NCBI GenBank assembly: GCA_900239685.1
Contig: OENT01000434.1
Location: 53,664-117,663, forward strand
DNA from: Rotaria macrura
Lineage: Eukaryota > Rotifera > Eurotatoria > Philodinida > Philodinidae
DNA length: 64,000 bases
Reading direction: 5' to 3'
Shown: piece after piece, positions 51,779 to 61,326 of the stretch
Numbering within the stretch: position 1 is the first letter of the stretch
Layout of the letters: each line of letters opens with the position of its first letter
The notes under the pieces: generated by a model
Database searches by the model: none
Told to the model about the DNA's origin: nothing
Seen by the model: only the letters and a program-made list of their open reading frames with translations
Translations under genes and position numbers: made by a program

Positions 51779-53113
51779 CTACTCCATACTAATTTCTCTT
51801 TTAACGAAAACAGACAGACATTCGTTCAGCTCTATGGATTTCGTGTAGTACACATGTGCTCGTTTTACATCGTCATTTGCTTTAAGGCAGTCTCCAATAT
51901 GTTCATATTCAATTGAATGATCAACTATCCATCCCAGTATGAATGCTCTTACGTTCGTTTTGATACTACAAATTTTTGGGAATTTTTTCAATAACATTCG
52001 ATAGCTAGATTTTTGTGCCATTAATTTATTCTGACTTAATAATAACACATAAATATGTTTTATTGATTCTATCGATGATAATTCTTGAAAGATATTTGTT
52101 TCCTTATCAATATTGGAGGTAACAAGTATTGGGCAAATATGTCGATTTGTATCATTGGATAACTGTAAGTTTAGAAGAAAATCTTTCAAATTGTTGCATA
52201 ATTTGGGATATCTATTTGTTATTTGATTGATCCTTGTAGCTAATTGCAATACTTGGTCTTTGTGTTCTATTGAATGATAAATAGAAGTATCTTCGATTAA
52301 TTTATTATTGGATTCATATTCTAAACTATTACTGTTCTCCATCGAAGGAATTAATTCTTCACAGTTAGCGATTCTCGTCTGTAAATATAGTTGAAGTTCA
52401 GTATCTTTATAAGATGAAATAGAATTTCCTCGACCAATAAGTGTATGAGCCCACTGAAGATAATTAAGTGCTTGATGAATATCTGAAGGCGCATTTCGAT
52501 TCATTAACTTTTCACCAGCCATCAAATAATACATAGCTATGTCTCGTGTTAATGCATACAAAAGATCAGCTTCATGATAGTGAACTCGAAAATAATCTTC
52601 ATAATCATAAAACCATTCTTCAATTATATTCCGGAAGATAAATATATACAATCTTATTGATATTTCATTAATTTTCTTGTGAAACTCTTTTGAATGTTGG
52701 TCATAAATACGTAGAAAAAAATGTTTTCCAATATAATCGGGTAGAATTAAAAATATTTGTTTATTTGCATTGAAACATTTATTTACAAATTTTAAACATT
52801 GTTCTTCATCGGTGAAGAAGCATAATTCACAAGGAGTCTGATATGGAGATTTACGTATTGAATGGGTTTCATTTATGCGAGATGGAATGATACATGGATT
52901 ATTCAGACTCTTTGGATACGACGAAGTTGGATCAATCGTAGAGGAAAAAGTGTCTTTCAATTGAATATTATTTTCAGGAAGACCAATGTAGCAATCTAAC
53001 CAAATGATGACGATATCAGCAATTGACATGAACTTTGATTTTTTTGTCAGTCGTTTGAAAATGTTCTTCAATGATCTAAAAATGAAAAACCCATAGGATA
53101 GAATCATTTTCAT
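51779..53113 (-). CDS. uncharacterised protein with two receiver-like domains and a TPR-like end
   Basis: 444 aa from an ATG at 53113, although an acceptor-like TTTTTCATTTTTAG just inside suggests the first 12 codons could be intron and the start lie elsewhere. Domain 1 (about 30-160) begins IADIVIIWLDCYIGL, continues with ELCFFTDEEQCLKFV and IFLILPDYIGKHF, the strand-helix order of a receiver-like fold. A helical linker (165-260) follows with YHEADLLYALTRDIAMYYL and DIHQALNYLQWAHTL. Domain 2 (about 325-395) reads HICPILVTS and IKHIYVLLLSQ. The C-terminus (400-433) resembles a TPR unit (YEHIGDCLKANDDVKRAHVY). No phosphoacceptor pattern is convincing. My recollection is that bdelloid genomes have such domains near TPR and ADP-ribosyltransferase modules; that is an inference. 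No ART motif is visible here. Confidence 0.7.
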   Translation of the reverse strand: MKMILSYGFFIFRSLKNIFKRLTKKSKFMSIADIVIIWLDCYIGLPENNIQLKDTFSSTIDPTSSYPKSLNNPCIIPSRINETHSIRKSPYQTPCELCFFTDEEQCLKFVNKCFNANKQIFLILPDYIGKHFFLRIYDQHSKEFHKKINEISIRLYIFIFRNIIEEWFYDYEDYFRVHYHEADLLYALTRDIAMYYLMAGEKLMNRNAPSDIHQALNYLQWAHTLIGRGNSISSYKDTELQLYLQTRIANCEELIPSMENSNSLEYESNNKLIEDTSIYHSIEHKDQVLQLATRINQITNRYPKLCNNLKDFLLNLQLSNDTNRHICPILVTSNIDKETNIFQELSSIESIKHIYVLLLSQNKLMAQKSSYRMLLKKFPKICSIKTNVRAFILGWIVDHSIEYEHIGDCLKANDDVKRAHVYYTKSIELNECLSVFVKREISME

Positions 53114-53603
53114 GTTGAAAAGTTTTTTTTTGCATTTTTAGCAGTTATAAAGCAAGCCGCTTTTATAGACTATTTCTACTATAAAAAACACGGAACTTTT
53201 CACGAAAATCAAGAACACTGTGTGTGTGAGTCACTCGTGTTTTTCACTTTCCGCGAAAAATTTTAATGACGCGCTTTGTCAGATTTCTTTCCAACTTTGT
53301 TTTTTTCTTTTCTTCCAACATGCCAGGTAAAAATATTACAAGCAAACTCCCATCAAAACACAGTAGGATTAAGCAATTTAATGGTTGGATCGGGGTGATA
53401 TTTTGACTGTTTGATTACCTGTTTCATCGCAAGTAACTGTGACGATAGAATATTGAAAATCTTCATGATCTACATGGATTTCTTTTTATTATGCTCGTGG
53501 ATGTAACTCTCGGAAGTGCTTACATAAGATAAAAATAGATGTAAAAGCGAAAAGCTGCAACATTTAAAGCAACGCCTTAGAATTTGTGCCAACAATATAT
53601 TAT
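53114..53603. other. upstream region of the receiver-like gene
   Basis: AT-rich and non-coding; an acceptor or promoter may lie within 100 bp of the ATG. Nothing specific recognised. Confidence 0.4.
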
Positions 53604-54066
53604 TCGGGATGCAACAGTGACCTTGAATCACCGGATCGCCGTTCTAACGGTAACCACCCTTACCGGTAAGTGTACCAACCGGTAACCATTCCATCGACCA
53701 CCGGTCCGACCGGCACCCGTTAATACCGGCTAAAAACTGCTTTATACCGGTTTATTCAAGGGAGGTAACGGTGAAAATAACTGGTCGTTGCCGTAACCGC
53801 CCTATCACCTTTGAACGACCTTATTTGACTTATTTCGGCTTATATCGGCGGGATTAGGTGAATCCCGGCTAGTATGAGTGTATCCGAGCTAGAACTGGTT
53901 ACTGGTTTGAACTGGTGATATGTAATTCACTGTCATTATTGCATCCCTAGTTTATATCGGCTAATACCGTCTTCTCATGGTAACCGGTGAAACGGTTACC
54001 GGTTAGAAAGGTTACCAGTTTCAACGGTTACCGATTGTAACGGTTACCGTCACCGTTACATCTCTA
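53604..54066. mobile_element. hAT-type miniature element with ACCGGT subterminal repeats
   Basis: Ends read TCGGGATGCAACAGTGAC on the left and, inverted, TAGAGATGTAACGGTGAC on the right. Flanks TATATTAT (53596-53603) and TACATTAT (54067-54074) agree at 7 of 8 positions, a hAT-sized duplication. The interior is packed with GGTTACCGGT/ACCGGTAACC-type palindromic words on both sides, the usual subterminal transposase-binding arrangement. A second inverted end-like sequence (GCATCCCTAG at 53941-53950) lies inside, suggesting a nested or composite structure. It is clearly GC-richer than its neighbours. No coding capacity. Confidence 0.88.
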
Positions 54067-54079
54067 TACATTATGCTGC

Positions 54080-56860
54080 TTACCAATCTTTGCTTGAAGG
54101 GATATTAAGTGATTAAACGAATGACAACTTAAATAAAAAAGTGTAAAAAAGAAGAGAGAGAAGTACCGATGATAGGCGGCAGCGGAGACACGTGAGTATA
54201 GCAAACGGCTAGAAAAGAAGAGGAACAAACTAAAAGAAGAGAACGAGAGAGGAAAAGAAATTAAAGCAGAGAGAGTGAGAGCAGACCCTAAAGTGAACTA
54301 CTAAAAATAAGAGAGAAAGAAAAAACGGAGAAATTTGAGTACAGCATTACATGAATGCGTCTTTCTGTGATATTAATTCGTATCAACAAAAGACAAACAC
54401 ATTAAAAGGAACGATTCATGTTGATCTTTCAATTGTCGCACGGGACGTGTGCGAAAAATATAACCAAGGTGATCATTTTTCCTTTTAAACGAATTCTCCC
54501 AACCAAATATATCTGCATAGAAGGCTGAAGAACCAAGATCAGTTATAAATATGGTTTTCAATTTTCGTTGAGTATATTTTTTAACGTAAAATTGTAGGGG
54601 CAGTTCAGAAGTAACTTTCAACAGATTGTGCACAGAAACGAAGGGACAGCGATGCATCAACCAAAGACCAAACGGAATTTTTGTTCCAACACGTGTTGTA
54701 GAGATTCTGGGAGTACAAGAAAAGTGGGAATAGCCACGCAAAATGCGGGAGAATGTATGCGAAGAAACATTGCCGAAGAGCTTTACATGACATTTTTCGA
54801 CCAGACTTCATCCATTTCAGTTTTCCTAGTGATCTCTGAATATTTCCTATGATTTTATTGACTGTCGGTTTCAATGAAAGTTTATCAGTCCAAGAAAATC
54901 CTAGGAATTTAAATTCTTTGACTAACTCGACTTTATTTCCGTCTACCCATGTGTTTCATTACGATGAAACTGCGATCGCACTGTGACCCGTAATTACGAA
55001 AAATTGCGACGTAGTTACGCGTAACTGCGATTTTATTATCGTAGTTACGCGTAGTTACGGCGAAAAATTCACAGCTACGCAAAAGTACGTCCCAGTTACG
55101 TTGCAACACATACGAGAGATCACTTAGATTAAGTTATCATTTTATTTTTATTTTTATTGAGAGCTTAAAAACTTTTGCTGTATGCGAAATTACAAGTTAA
55201 AAAAATATAAATTTCTCTAATCATGGAAAATAAATATCTAGAAAAATCAGAAAAGCAACATCTAGAAAAATTTTAAAAAACTCAAATGAATAATGGAAAA
55301 CAAATTTCTTTAAAACAATGTTAAATAATTTAAGAAAAAAGTTCCCAAAATTGAACAACTGAAAAACTTTAAATCGAAAAAAATTTAAAAAAAATTAAAT
55401 ATGTATTCTACTGTTTAAAGTAAAATGATTTATGAACGAGAATGTGACGAGCACTGCTATTGATACTGATTTTTTGTCGCTAAGTATCAGTGCTCGAGTG
55501 TGACCAATTATAAATAAGGAAGAATCATTTATCATTGGTCAGTTGCGTTTACAAAGGATCGTACGATGTGATCACTCCGACGCTGTTACGTTCGTCTGCG
55601 TCGCAGTAAGCGTAGTTTCTTATAGAGACCTTCACTACGATGAATGTGGCGTAATTACGCATAATTGCGGCGTAAAATTGGCTCTGCGCATAACTGCGGT
55701 GCAGCTGCAAAAAAAGAGGCGACATCGGTATTGTTACGTTAACGATCGGACTTGTAACTTGTGAACGAAATATTTGTACTACAGTTTTAGAAACATTTAT
55801 CGGTTGTTTCCACATTTTCGAGTACATAAGAACCTGATTACAATGCTCTCGTACCTTCTTTATCTATGTAGTCCATTATCGAGCCTAATTTTATCATTAT
55901 TGAAGGTTAAATTAATAGACACAGGTCATCTGAAAATAGATAACATGAATGAGCTTCTAGATAATTTGTCAGGTCTGAGTGAAACACTATAAATAAATAA
56001 GGACTAATATTACTACCCTGTGACAGTCCTATATTTATGTTGAAAATTTTCGAAGTTATTTCACCATATTCTACGTAAGCTTTTCTATGTTTTAACCAAC
56101 TACTAGTCATTTTCAGTAAGTTAAGAGGCATACCCATTTTTTCTAGTTTACAAAGAAGAGCAGCGTACCATACACGATCATAAGCCTTTTGATAATCAAC
56201 ATATACAGCAAGTGTCGGAATGTCAGCTGTCATGTTATTTTTCGCTTCCTGATATATCGAAAGTACTCGTGTTGGTAGAAGACATTTTGGGCGGAACCCA
56301 GATTGTTCTGACGATACTAAACGATTTGTTTCAGCCCATTTTCTAATTCTTAGTAAGAGCACTTTTTCAAACAGCTTTGAATGTGTAGCTAACTAAGAAA
56401 TCGGACGAGTTTGCTCACATTTTGAGATACTCACTTTCAACTGATTTAGAGCAATGATTTTTGTAATTTTCCAGTCATCTGGATCACGACACTCGTTTAA
56501 CCATGTATTGAAGCAGTTAGCTAAGCACTCGATGTAAGTTGCAGGAAGTTTTTTAATTACAAAGTTTGAAACGGATTCAAAGTCTGCTGATTTCTTCGCC
56601 TTTAAGGTTTTAATTATACGATGTATTTCAGTTGTGCATGGTTTTCCTACGCTATCATTCAACGCTGATAATCTATTTACCAATTCTTCATACCTTTTAT
56701 CTATTTGACCTTCATGTTCATTAGAGCAGTCCACTGCAGGTACTTTGAACTTTTCAATGTAGTACTGTAATAGTTCGTTTGTGATTCCTTCTTGCGTTGA
56801 TATTATTTTAGTCCCATCAGATAGTTTATGGAAAGGCAGCGAAATCTACATGGATGTCAT
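54080..56860 (-). mobile_element. non-LTR retrotransposon (LINE), 5'-truncated and inactivated
   Basis: Reverse-transcriptase coding sequence lies on the minus strand in pieces: 56393-56860, 55907-56362, 55735-55830 and 54373-54957. Visible RT motifs are SEQSGFRPK, AVYVDYQKAYDRVWY, NIGLSQGSNISPYLF and the catalytic YLFSDDLCLL (FxDD). The thumb and C-terminal part includes EFKFLGFSWTDKLSLKP. A TAG at about 56388-56390 interrupts the frame, further shifts follow after 55907, and a foldback element splits it at 54961-55729. The endonuclease domain is missing at the 5' end. A polypyrimidine 3' UTR (GA-rich on plus, 54140-54340) follows the last frame. Clade Jockey/CR1-like at best. Dead copy. Confidence 0.85.
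54961..55729. mobile_element. foldback element nested in the LINE
   Basis: Interrupts the LINE frame between two segments that are contiguous in the intact protein. It starts ACGATGAAACTGCGATCGCA and ends, inverted, ACCGATGTCGCC. Flanking ATT triplets (54958-54960 and 55730-55732) may be a 3-bp target duplication. Both ends carry many GTAATTACGC/GTAGTTACGCG-type words in inverted order. The centre is very A-rich, with a perfect hairpin arm CGAGCACTG/CAGTGCTCG (about 55448 and 55488). No coding capacity. Younger than the LINE insertion. Confidence 0.75.
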
Positions 56861-58350
56861 TGTTCGACAATAGTGTTCTGCAACCCAACCGGATGCTTGT
56901 GACCCAACCTGACCCCCATAATGAGTCTGAGTGCGAATTCATCGGGTCAGATAGATTACCGTGTATGAAAAAATTATTCGATCAGGTATCTATTTGAGTT
57001 CATATCGGGACTCGATCTGGTAGTGAAACAAATAGCAATGTTTTAAATAATTTTGGCATTTTTCAACCTGCTATTGTTATGAACGTATGAATTTGAAAAG
57101 AGTTCAAAGTAATGGAAGGCAGTATTGATTTTACTTATAAAATTCGTTTTTTATTGAAAATTTATTTATAGATACTGAGATATCATGTTATCTAGTAATT
57201 GAATATATAGAGAGAAAAATGAGCTTTCAGAAAAATCAAAGGCGTATTTTTGGGTTGGAAAAAATATTCGTCTATGCATCAATAAAGATGATGTTTGATG
57301 CCAATACTACATTTAATTTCAGCTTCATCAACAACAACCAAAAATATACTTGGCGAAATCGATCCGACTTCAAAAATAGATAGTTCAAAATTAATCGTGA
57401 GTAAGAATATATCAGGACCGAGATTGGTATCCGAAAAATCTTGGTCCGGCAAGTGTTAACTCAAGACTCAATCAGCACTCAGAACAAAAGAACTTTGTAC
57501 AGCAGATATATCCAGGAGCCAGAATTAAGTGCACTAAGTTTTTTATAATCATCCTGTTTGTTGAATTCGATTCGATTAATTTATGTACTAAAATGTTTCC
57601 CATTCAATTCTCTAAAAAAAGGTATTCATGTAGTAAAAACTGGCGGTAAAATGATGTCTCTATGTGTAGCTAACGGGTTTCGTTAGACTCCCTTTCTTTA
57701 TGCTTGTAGTTAAAGTTAACGTTTCTTTTTCGATTCAGATGACTTTTATTTCACCCAAAATAAAGATAAACTATTGAATGGAAAAAAATAGTAAATATAT
57801 AAGACATTAATTCAAAAACATTAATAAAAAAAGGACAGCACAGAAACTTAATAAAAATAATGAAGAAAAAAAAGAAAACTTGTGAACGCAAAGCTAATCT
57901 AAACTGCTTGATACCAAAAATATTTATATAAATTAAAAAGAAATGCTCCAAAAAGGATAAAAATAAAAAGGCAATCTGAAAAACATATATTCATTAAAGA
58001 AATATTTTAATAAAAAGTCTAAAAAAAACTGAATATTTAGGGCTCATATATTAGAAGAAAACATTCATTTTCAATTGAGTTTTCTGATCGTTAGATTGAT
58101 CTTTGTCTCTAAGCGAGGAAGAGATGAAATAATTGATATGGCAGTCGTACACATGTTTATATTTCCCTTTTCGGACGGCTAACAAAATAGTGAGTGTAAA
58201 AATGTCGTCTTCATTGTAGTTAGACTTGAGTCACTGTGCAGATAGCGAAACAATATGGTGTTCGATTCCGGGAAGATAGTGAGTCACAAAACGGCTTGTT
58301 ATAACCTTTTGCTCAGATCCGGCCGTAATTGTACGAACCTGCTACACAAC
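56861..58350. other. 1.5-kb stretch without a recognised gene
   Basis: The first 150 bp have repeated ACCCAACC and GGGTCAG-type words that may belong to an old element next to the LINE truncation point. The remainder is A-rich; the minus-strand frame 57751-57951 is low-complexity. Confidence 0.4.
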
Positions 58351-58806
58351 TTTTTTTTTCTACCTAAAGGAGTTTGATGGTTTATACTTTTTCTTAATCT
58401 ATACCTTGAAACGAGAACAAAGATTATGTTTCTACCTTTTCTGTCGTTGCCTCGTCTCAGTTATCGCTAAAATATCGTGGAACGTCACGGAATTATACAT
58501 AATTTCCCTTCTTTCTTGAAATAAGACTCAGAATTTAGAGAAATTCTGGAAGTTTCCAAACTAGATTGTATTTTGCCATTGAGAATAACTGCTAGATGCT
58601 TTGAAAACTCCCAAAGATTCTCTAAATTCCAGGTCTTATCGCAATCAAACAGGGAAGTTTTGTATGATTCTGTGACGTTTCACGACATGCTAGCGATAAC
58701 TGAGGCAAGACAACGACAGAAAAGGTAGAAACATAATCCTTGTTCTCATGCCAAGGTATTGATTAGGAAAAAGTATAAACCATCAAACCCATTTAGTTAG
58801 AAAAAA
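58351..58806. repeat. long-TIR foldback element
   Basis: Arms of about 135 bp pair with few mismatches: GTTTGATGGTTTATACTTTT near 58372 recurs inverted at about 58771-58790, and TTATGTTTCTACCTTTTCTG near 58425 recurs inverted at 58717-58736. The inner part also pairs loosely around AGAATTTAGAGAA and TTCTCTAAATTCC. Length is about 456 bp. Poly-T/poly-A tracts at the ends hide any target duplication. No coding capacity. Confidence 0.85.
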
Positions 58807-60987
58807 CATCAATTGCTTTAAATGTTCATACGGTTACAGCTGGATGTTACCAAAATGTAGCATTATTGTGTTTTCTTGTATGATTCATTACTGAAACACT
58901 GCCATTAGTATAGACGGAAACTGGCAATCTATCAACAAACGCTTTGCAATTTGTGCTTCGTATATAGACTTTTATTAAATGTACGAAATAGTGATAAATC
59001 GGGCTGTGGGGATTCTCCATGGTTCTCAACTCTCACGATGCTGCTTTGAGAAAGCAAAGCACATTTATTTGAAATGCAAGATGAACAAATTGTAACATCG
59101 TTACCCTTAATTATCATTCTTTCAGAACGATATTCAACACAAGTTTGAAACAGCTTTTTATAAAACAGTTTCAAAATGTGTCCATTTGCTATCATCCAGT
59201 CGTCAAGGGAGATACATACGTATCCATATAAATTTTCTTTTTTGTTCTGTATAGACATTAGTTTTCTATAGTTCAGCGGAAAATTATCGTTGAAATGCGG
59301 TTGACCACAAAAATTGATCCGGTTTTTACAACATTGGCTTTGACTGTTTTATTGTAGAATCCAAAAGAGATGTGAAGTGCTGTGACATATTATGAGCAGT
59401 ATCAACATGAACAAAAAAGTAAAACGTATATAACTTGAAAGACAGATTTTTTCAGTCTTTTTTCCTGAAATTTTGTGAAAGTGAAACATTGAAGAATTTA
59501 TGTTGTTGATTTTGCAAACCTCTATTTTTCGCCTAGAATTTCAGAAAGATTGCAATTAGATATGGAAGCTGTGGAACTTTATTCTTCTTTGCGAATGCCT
59601 CAAAAAACCACTATTATTTTATCAACATGTGAAAATTTTCTACAAAACAAACAAAGCCTGCTCAAACATGATTCCATCAGGCTGATTTTTTCAATTTAAA
59701 TTGGAAACCAACGTTTTGATTTCCTTATGGTCAAGTCTTTACGTTTTAATATGAACATTGTTTTACTCTAAAACGTAAAAAAAGTAATATTTGTTGCTCT
59801 TTTTTTGTCTTGGTTGGCGTAAAATTGATTTTCGCGTCGAATACTTGAATAGTAGAAAAATTAAAATCGACAGAACGAAAACACATTTACCGAGATCGAG
59901 ACTGGGATCAATAAAACTTAGTCCTACACAAGTCGAATCGTTGGTCACTCGATTCATTCGTTGTTCATCAAATAGAAGCTAAACTTTTTCTTTGTTGCTA
60001 TTTATAGAAGAAACTCAACAGTATTCTTGTGGATATCAAGGAAAATTTTGAAATCTACACTACGATTGAAAGTATATCTTCTGCATCTCGGGTGGCCCTG
60101 AATCGGATGAGTTTGGACATCGGACTGAAGAAAATGACTCGGATCAGGACTGCGTACAAAAAGCCTTACCCATGTTGCATTATACTCAACGATTCCAAGT
60201 TGAACATTCATTGGAACCCATTAGATCCACTCCCTCTTGAATTCGGTTTTGCCATAGAGCATATAGTTTTGGATTGAAGTTTGATATATCAAGTTATTTT
60301 GTGGTGCAAGTCAATAGAATTGAAGAATTTACATATTCAAACCGAATGAGCTCAATATGCAGCTTGCTAAGTTTTTTCCTTCGACATTATTAAATGTACG
60401 TATAAAATGAGATCTGCTAGGAAATAATTCAATATTTGAAAGGTGATTGTAATGGCTATTTTAAGTTCTATAGACTTCTCAAACAAGATTCCAGAGATTG
60501 AAATATTTGAATGGCACATTACAATGTTTCACATTCACTCCGTTGGAATATTTACAATTTCAAGTTTTACAGTTCGTTCAGGTTTCTAGACATTATTCAC
60601 TGTTCTCTTCGAATGCAATTGAGTGAAGGCCTACCAGGACTTCTTTTTTCTGGATTCATTTTTCTATGGGATATATTTATTTATGAAGGATTTATTAACT
60701 ATGAAAACATTTCAGCATACTGTCACCCACACTAACATGAATGCGCTTACATTTTTACTCACACCCACATCCACACCCTAGAGAGTGTATGAAACCAATA
60801 TGAAGGAGAAAAACAAAAATATCGAGCTTCACTATGGACCAAAGAAATGATCATCATGAACACTCTCCACATAAGGACTTTCCGTAGTACTACAACAAAA
60901 TATTGTCATTCATAATTTTTTACTCAATTTATGTGGCAATGGCGCTATGGTTAACAAGCAGAATTGTTGTTAGTGATTGGTAGTATT
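58807..60987. other. 2.2-kb stretch, one protein-like frame, no firm gene
   Basis: A minus-strand frame at 58932-59258 has mixed composition with a CxxC (ICSSCISNKC) and a late VENHGES segment. It is preceded by an acceptor-like TGTCTATACAG and could be an exon or a decayed zinc-finger fragment, but no partner exon was confirmed. Frames at 59763-60277 and 60511-60735 are unassigned. GGGTGTGGATGTGGGTG-type sequence (minus strand, about 60740-60782) may be an old element end. Confidence 0.35.
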
Positions 60988-61326
60988 TTATTTTTGAAAT
61001 ACAAGAAGAATTTGATATATTATGAAAGCTAAAGCAGTAGTACCCAGAACCGATGCACATATGTTGCATATTAGAGTTATTTTGCTGTACTTCTTGGCTT
61101 CTATAAAATCTCTTTGTTTAATTTTTTGCCGAGTAATAATGGACATGATAAGTGCAACTAGACCAAGAATGATAACACCCAGAAATAAATTGATGATAGA
61201 CCAGATCATGTAATGATATATCTTTTCAGTAGAAGTACTATTGACGGTTTGTCTTGGCAGTTCTTTTTTCTGCTGATAGTCAAACTCGACATCTTTCGGG
61301 TCGATTGCAGGATTGTAATAATCCAT
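60988..61326 (-). CDS. CD225/dispanin-family small membrane protein
   Basis: Single exon of 112 aa from a true ATG. A polar N-terminus (1-38) with tyrosines and acidic residues precedes a CD225 module. This has hydrophobic helix 1 (about 39-64, MIWSIINLFLGVIILGLVAL), the cytoplasmic connecting loop TRQKIKQRDFIEAKKYSK, and a second helix (about 83-110) ending at the C-terminus. The conserved elements of the family, W-S-I-x-N, G-L-V-A-L-I, S-x-x-x-R and D-F-x-x-A-x-x-x-S, are present. Members include IFITM proteins, PRRT2 and TMEM233-like proteins, and act in membrane fusion and trafficking. An antiviral role should not be assumed outside vertebrates. The stop codon overlaps an AATAAA poly(A) signal. 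Confidence 0.85.
   Translation of the reverse strand: MDYYNPAIDPKDVEFDYQQKKELPRQTVNSTSTEKIYHYMIWSIINLFLGVIILGLVALIMSIITRQKIKQRDFIEAKKYSKITLICNICASVLGTTALAFIIYQILLVFQK

Noticed and set aside
54628..54852. Plus-strand 74-aa protein
   Set aside because: Antisense shadow of the LINE reverse-transcriptase C-terminal region.
58240..58290. Second tRNA at GTTCGATTCCGGG
   Set aside because: A B-box-like word is present but there is no A box or pairing acceptor stem at the right distance.
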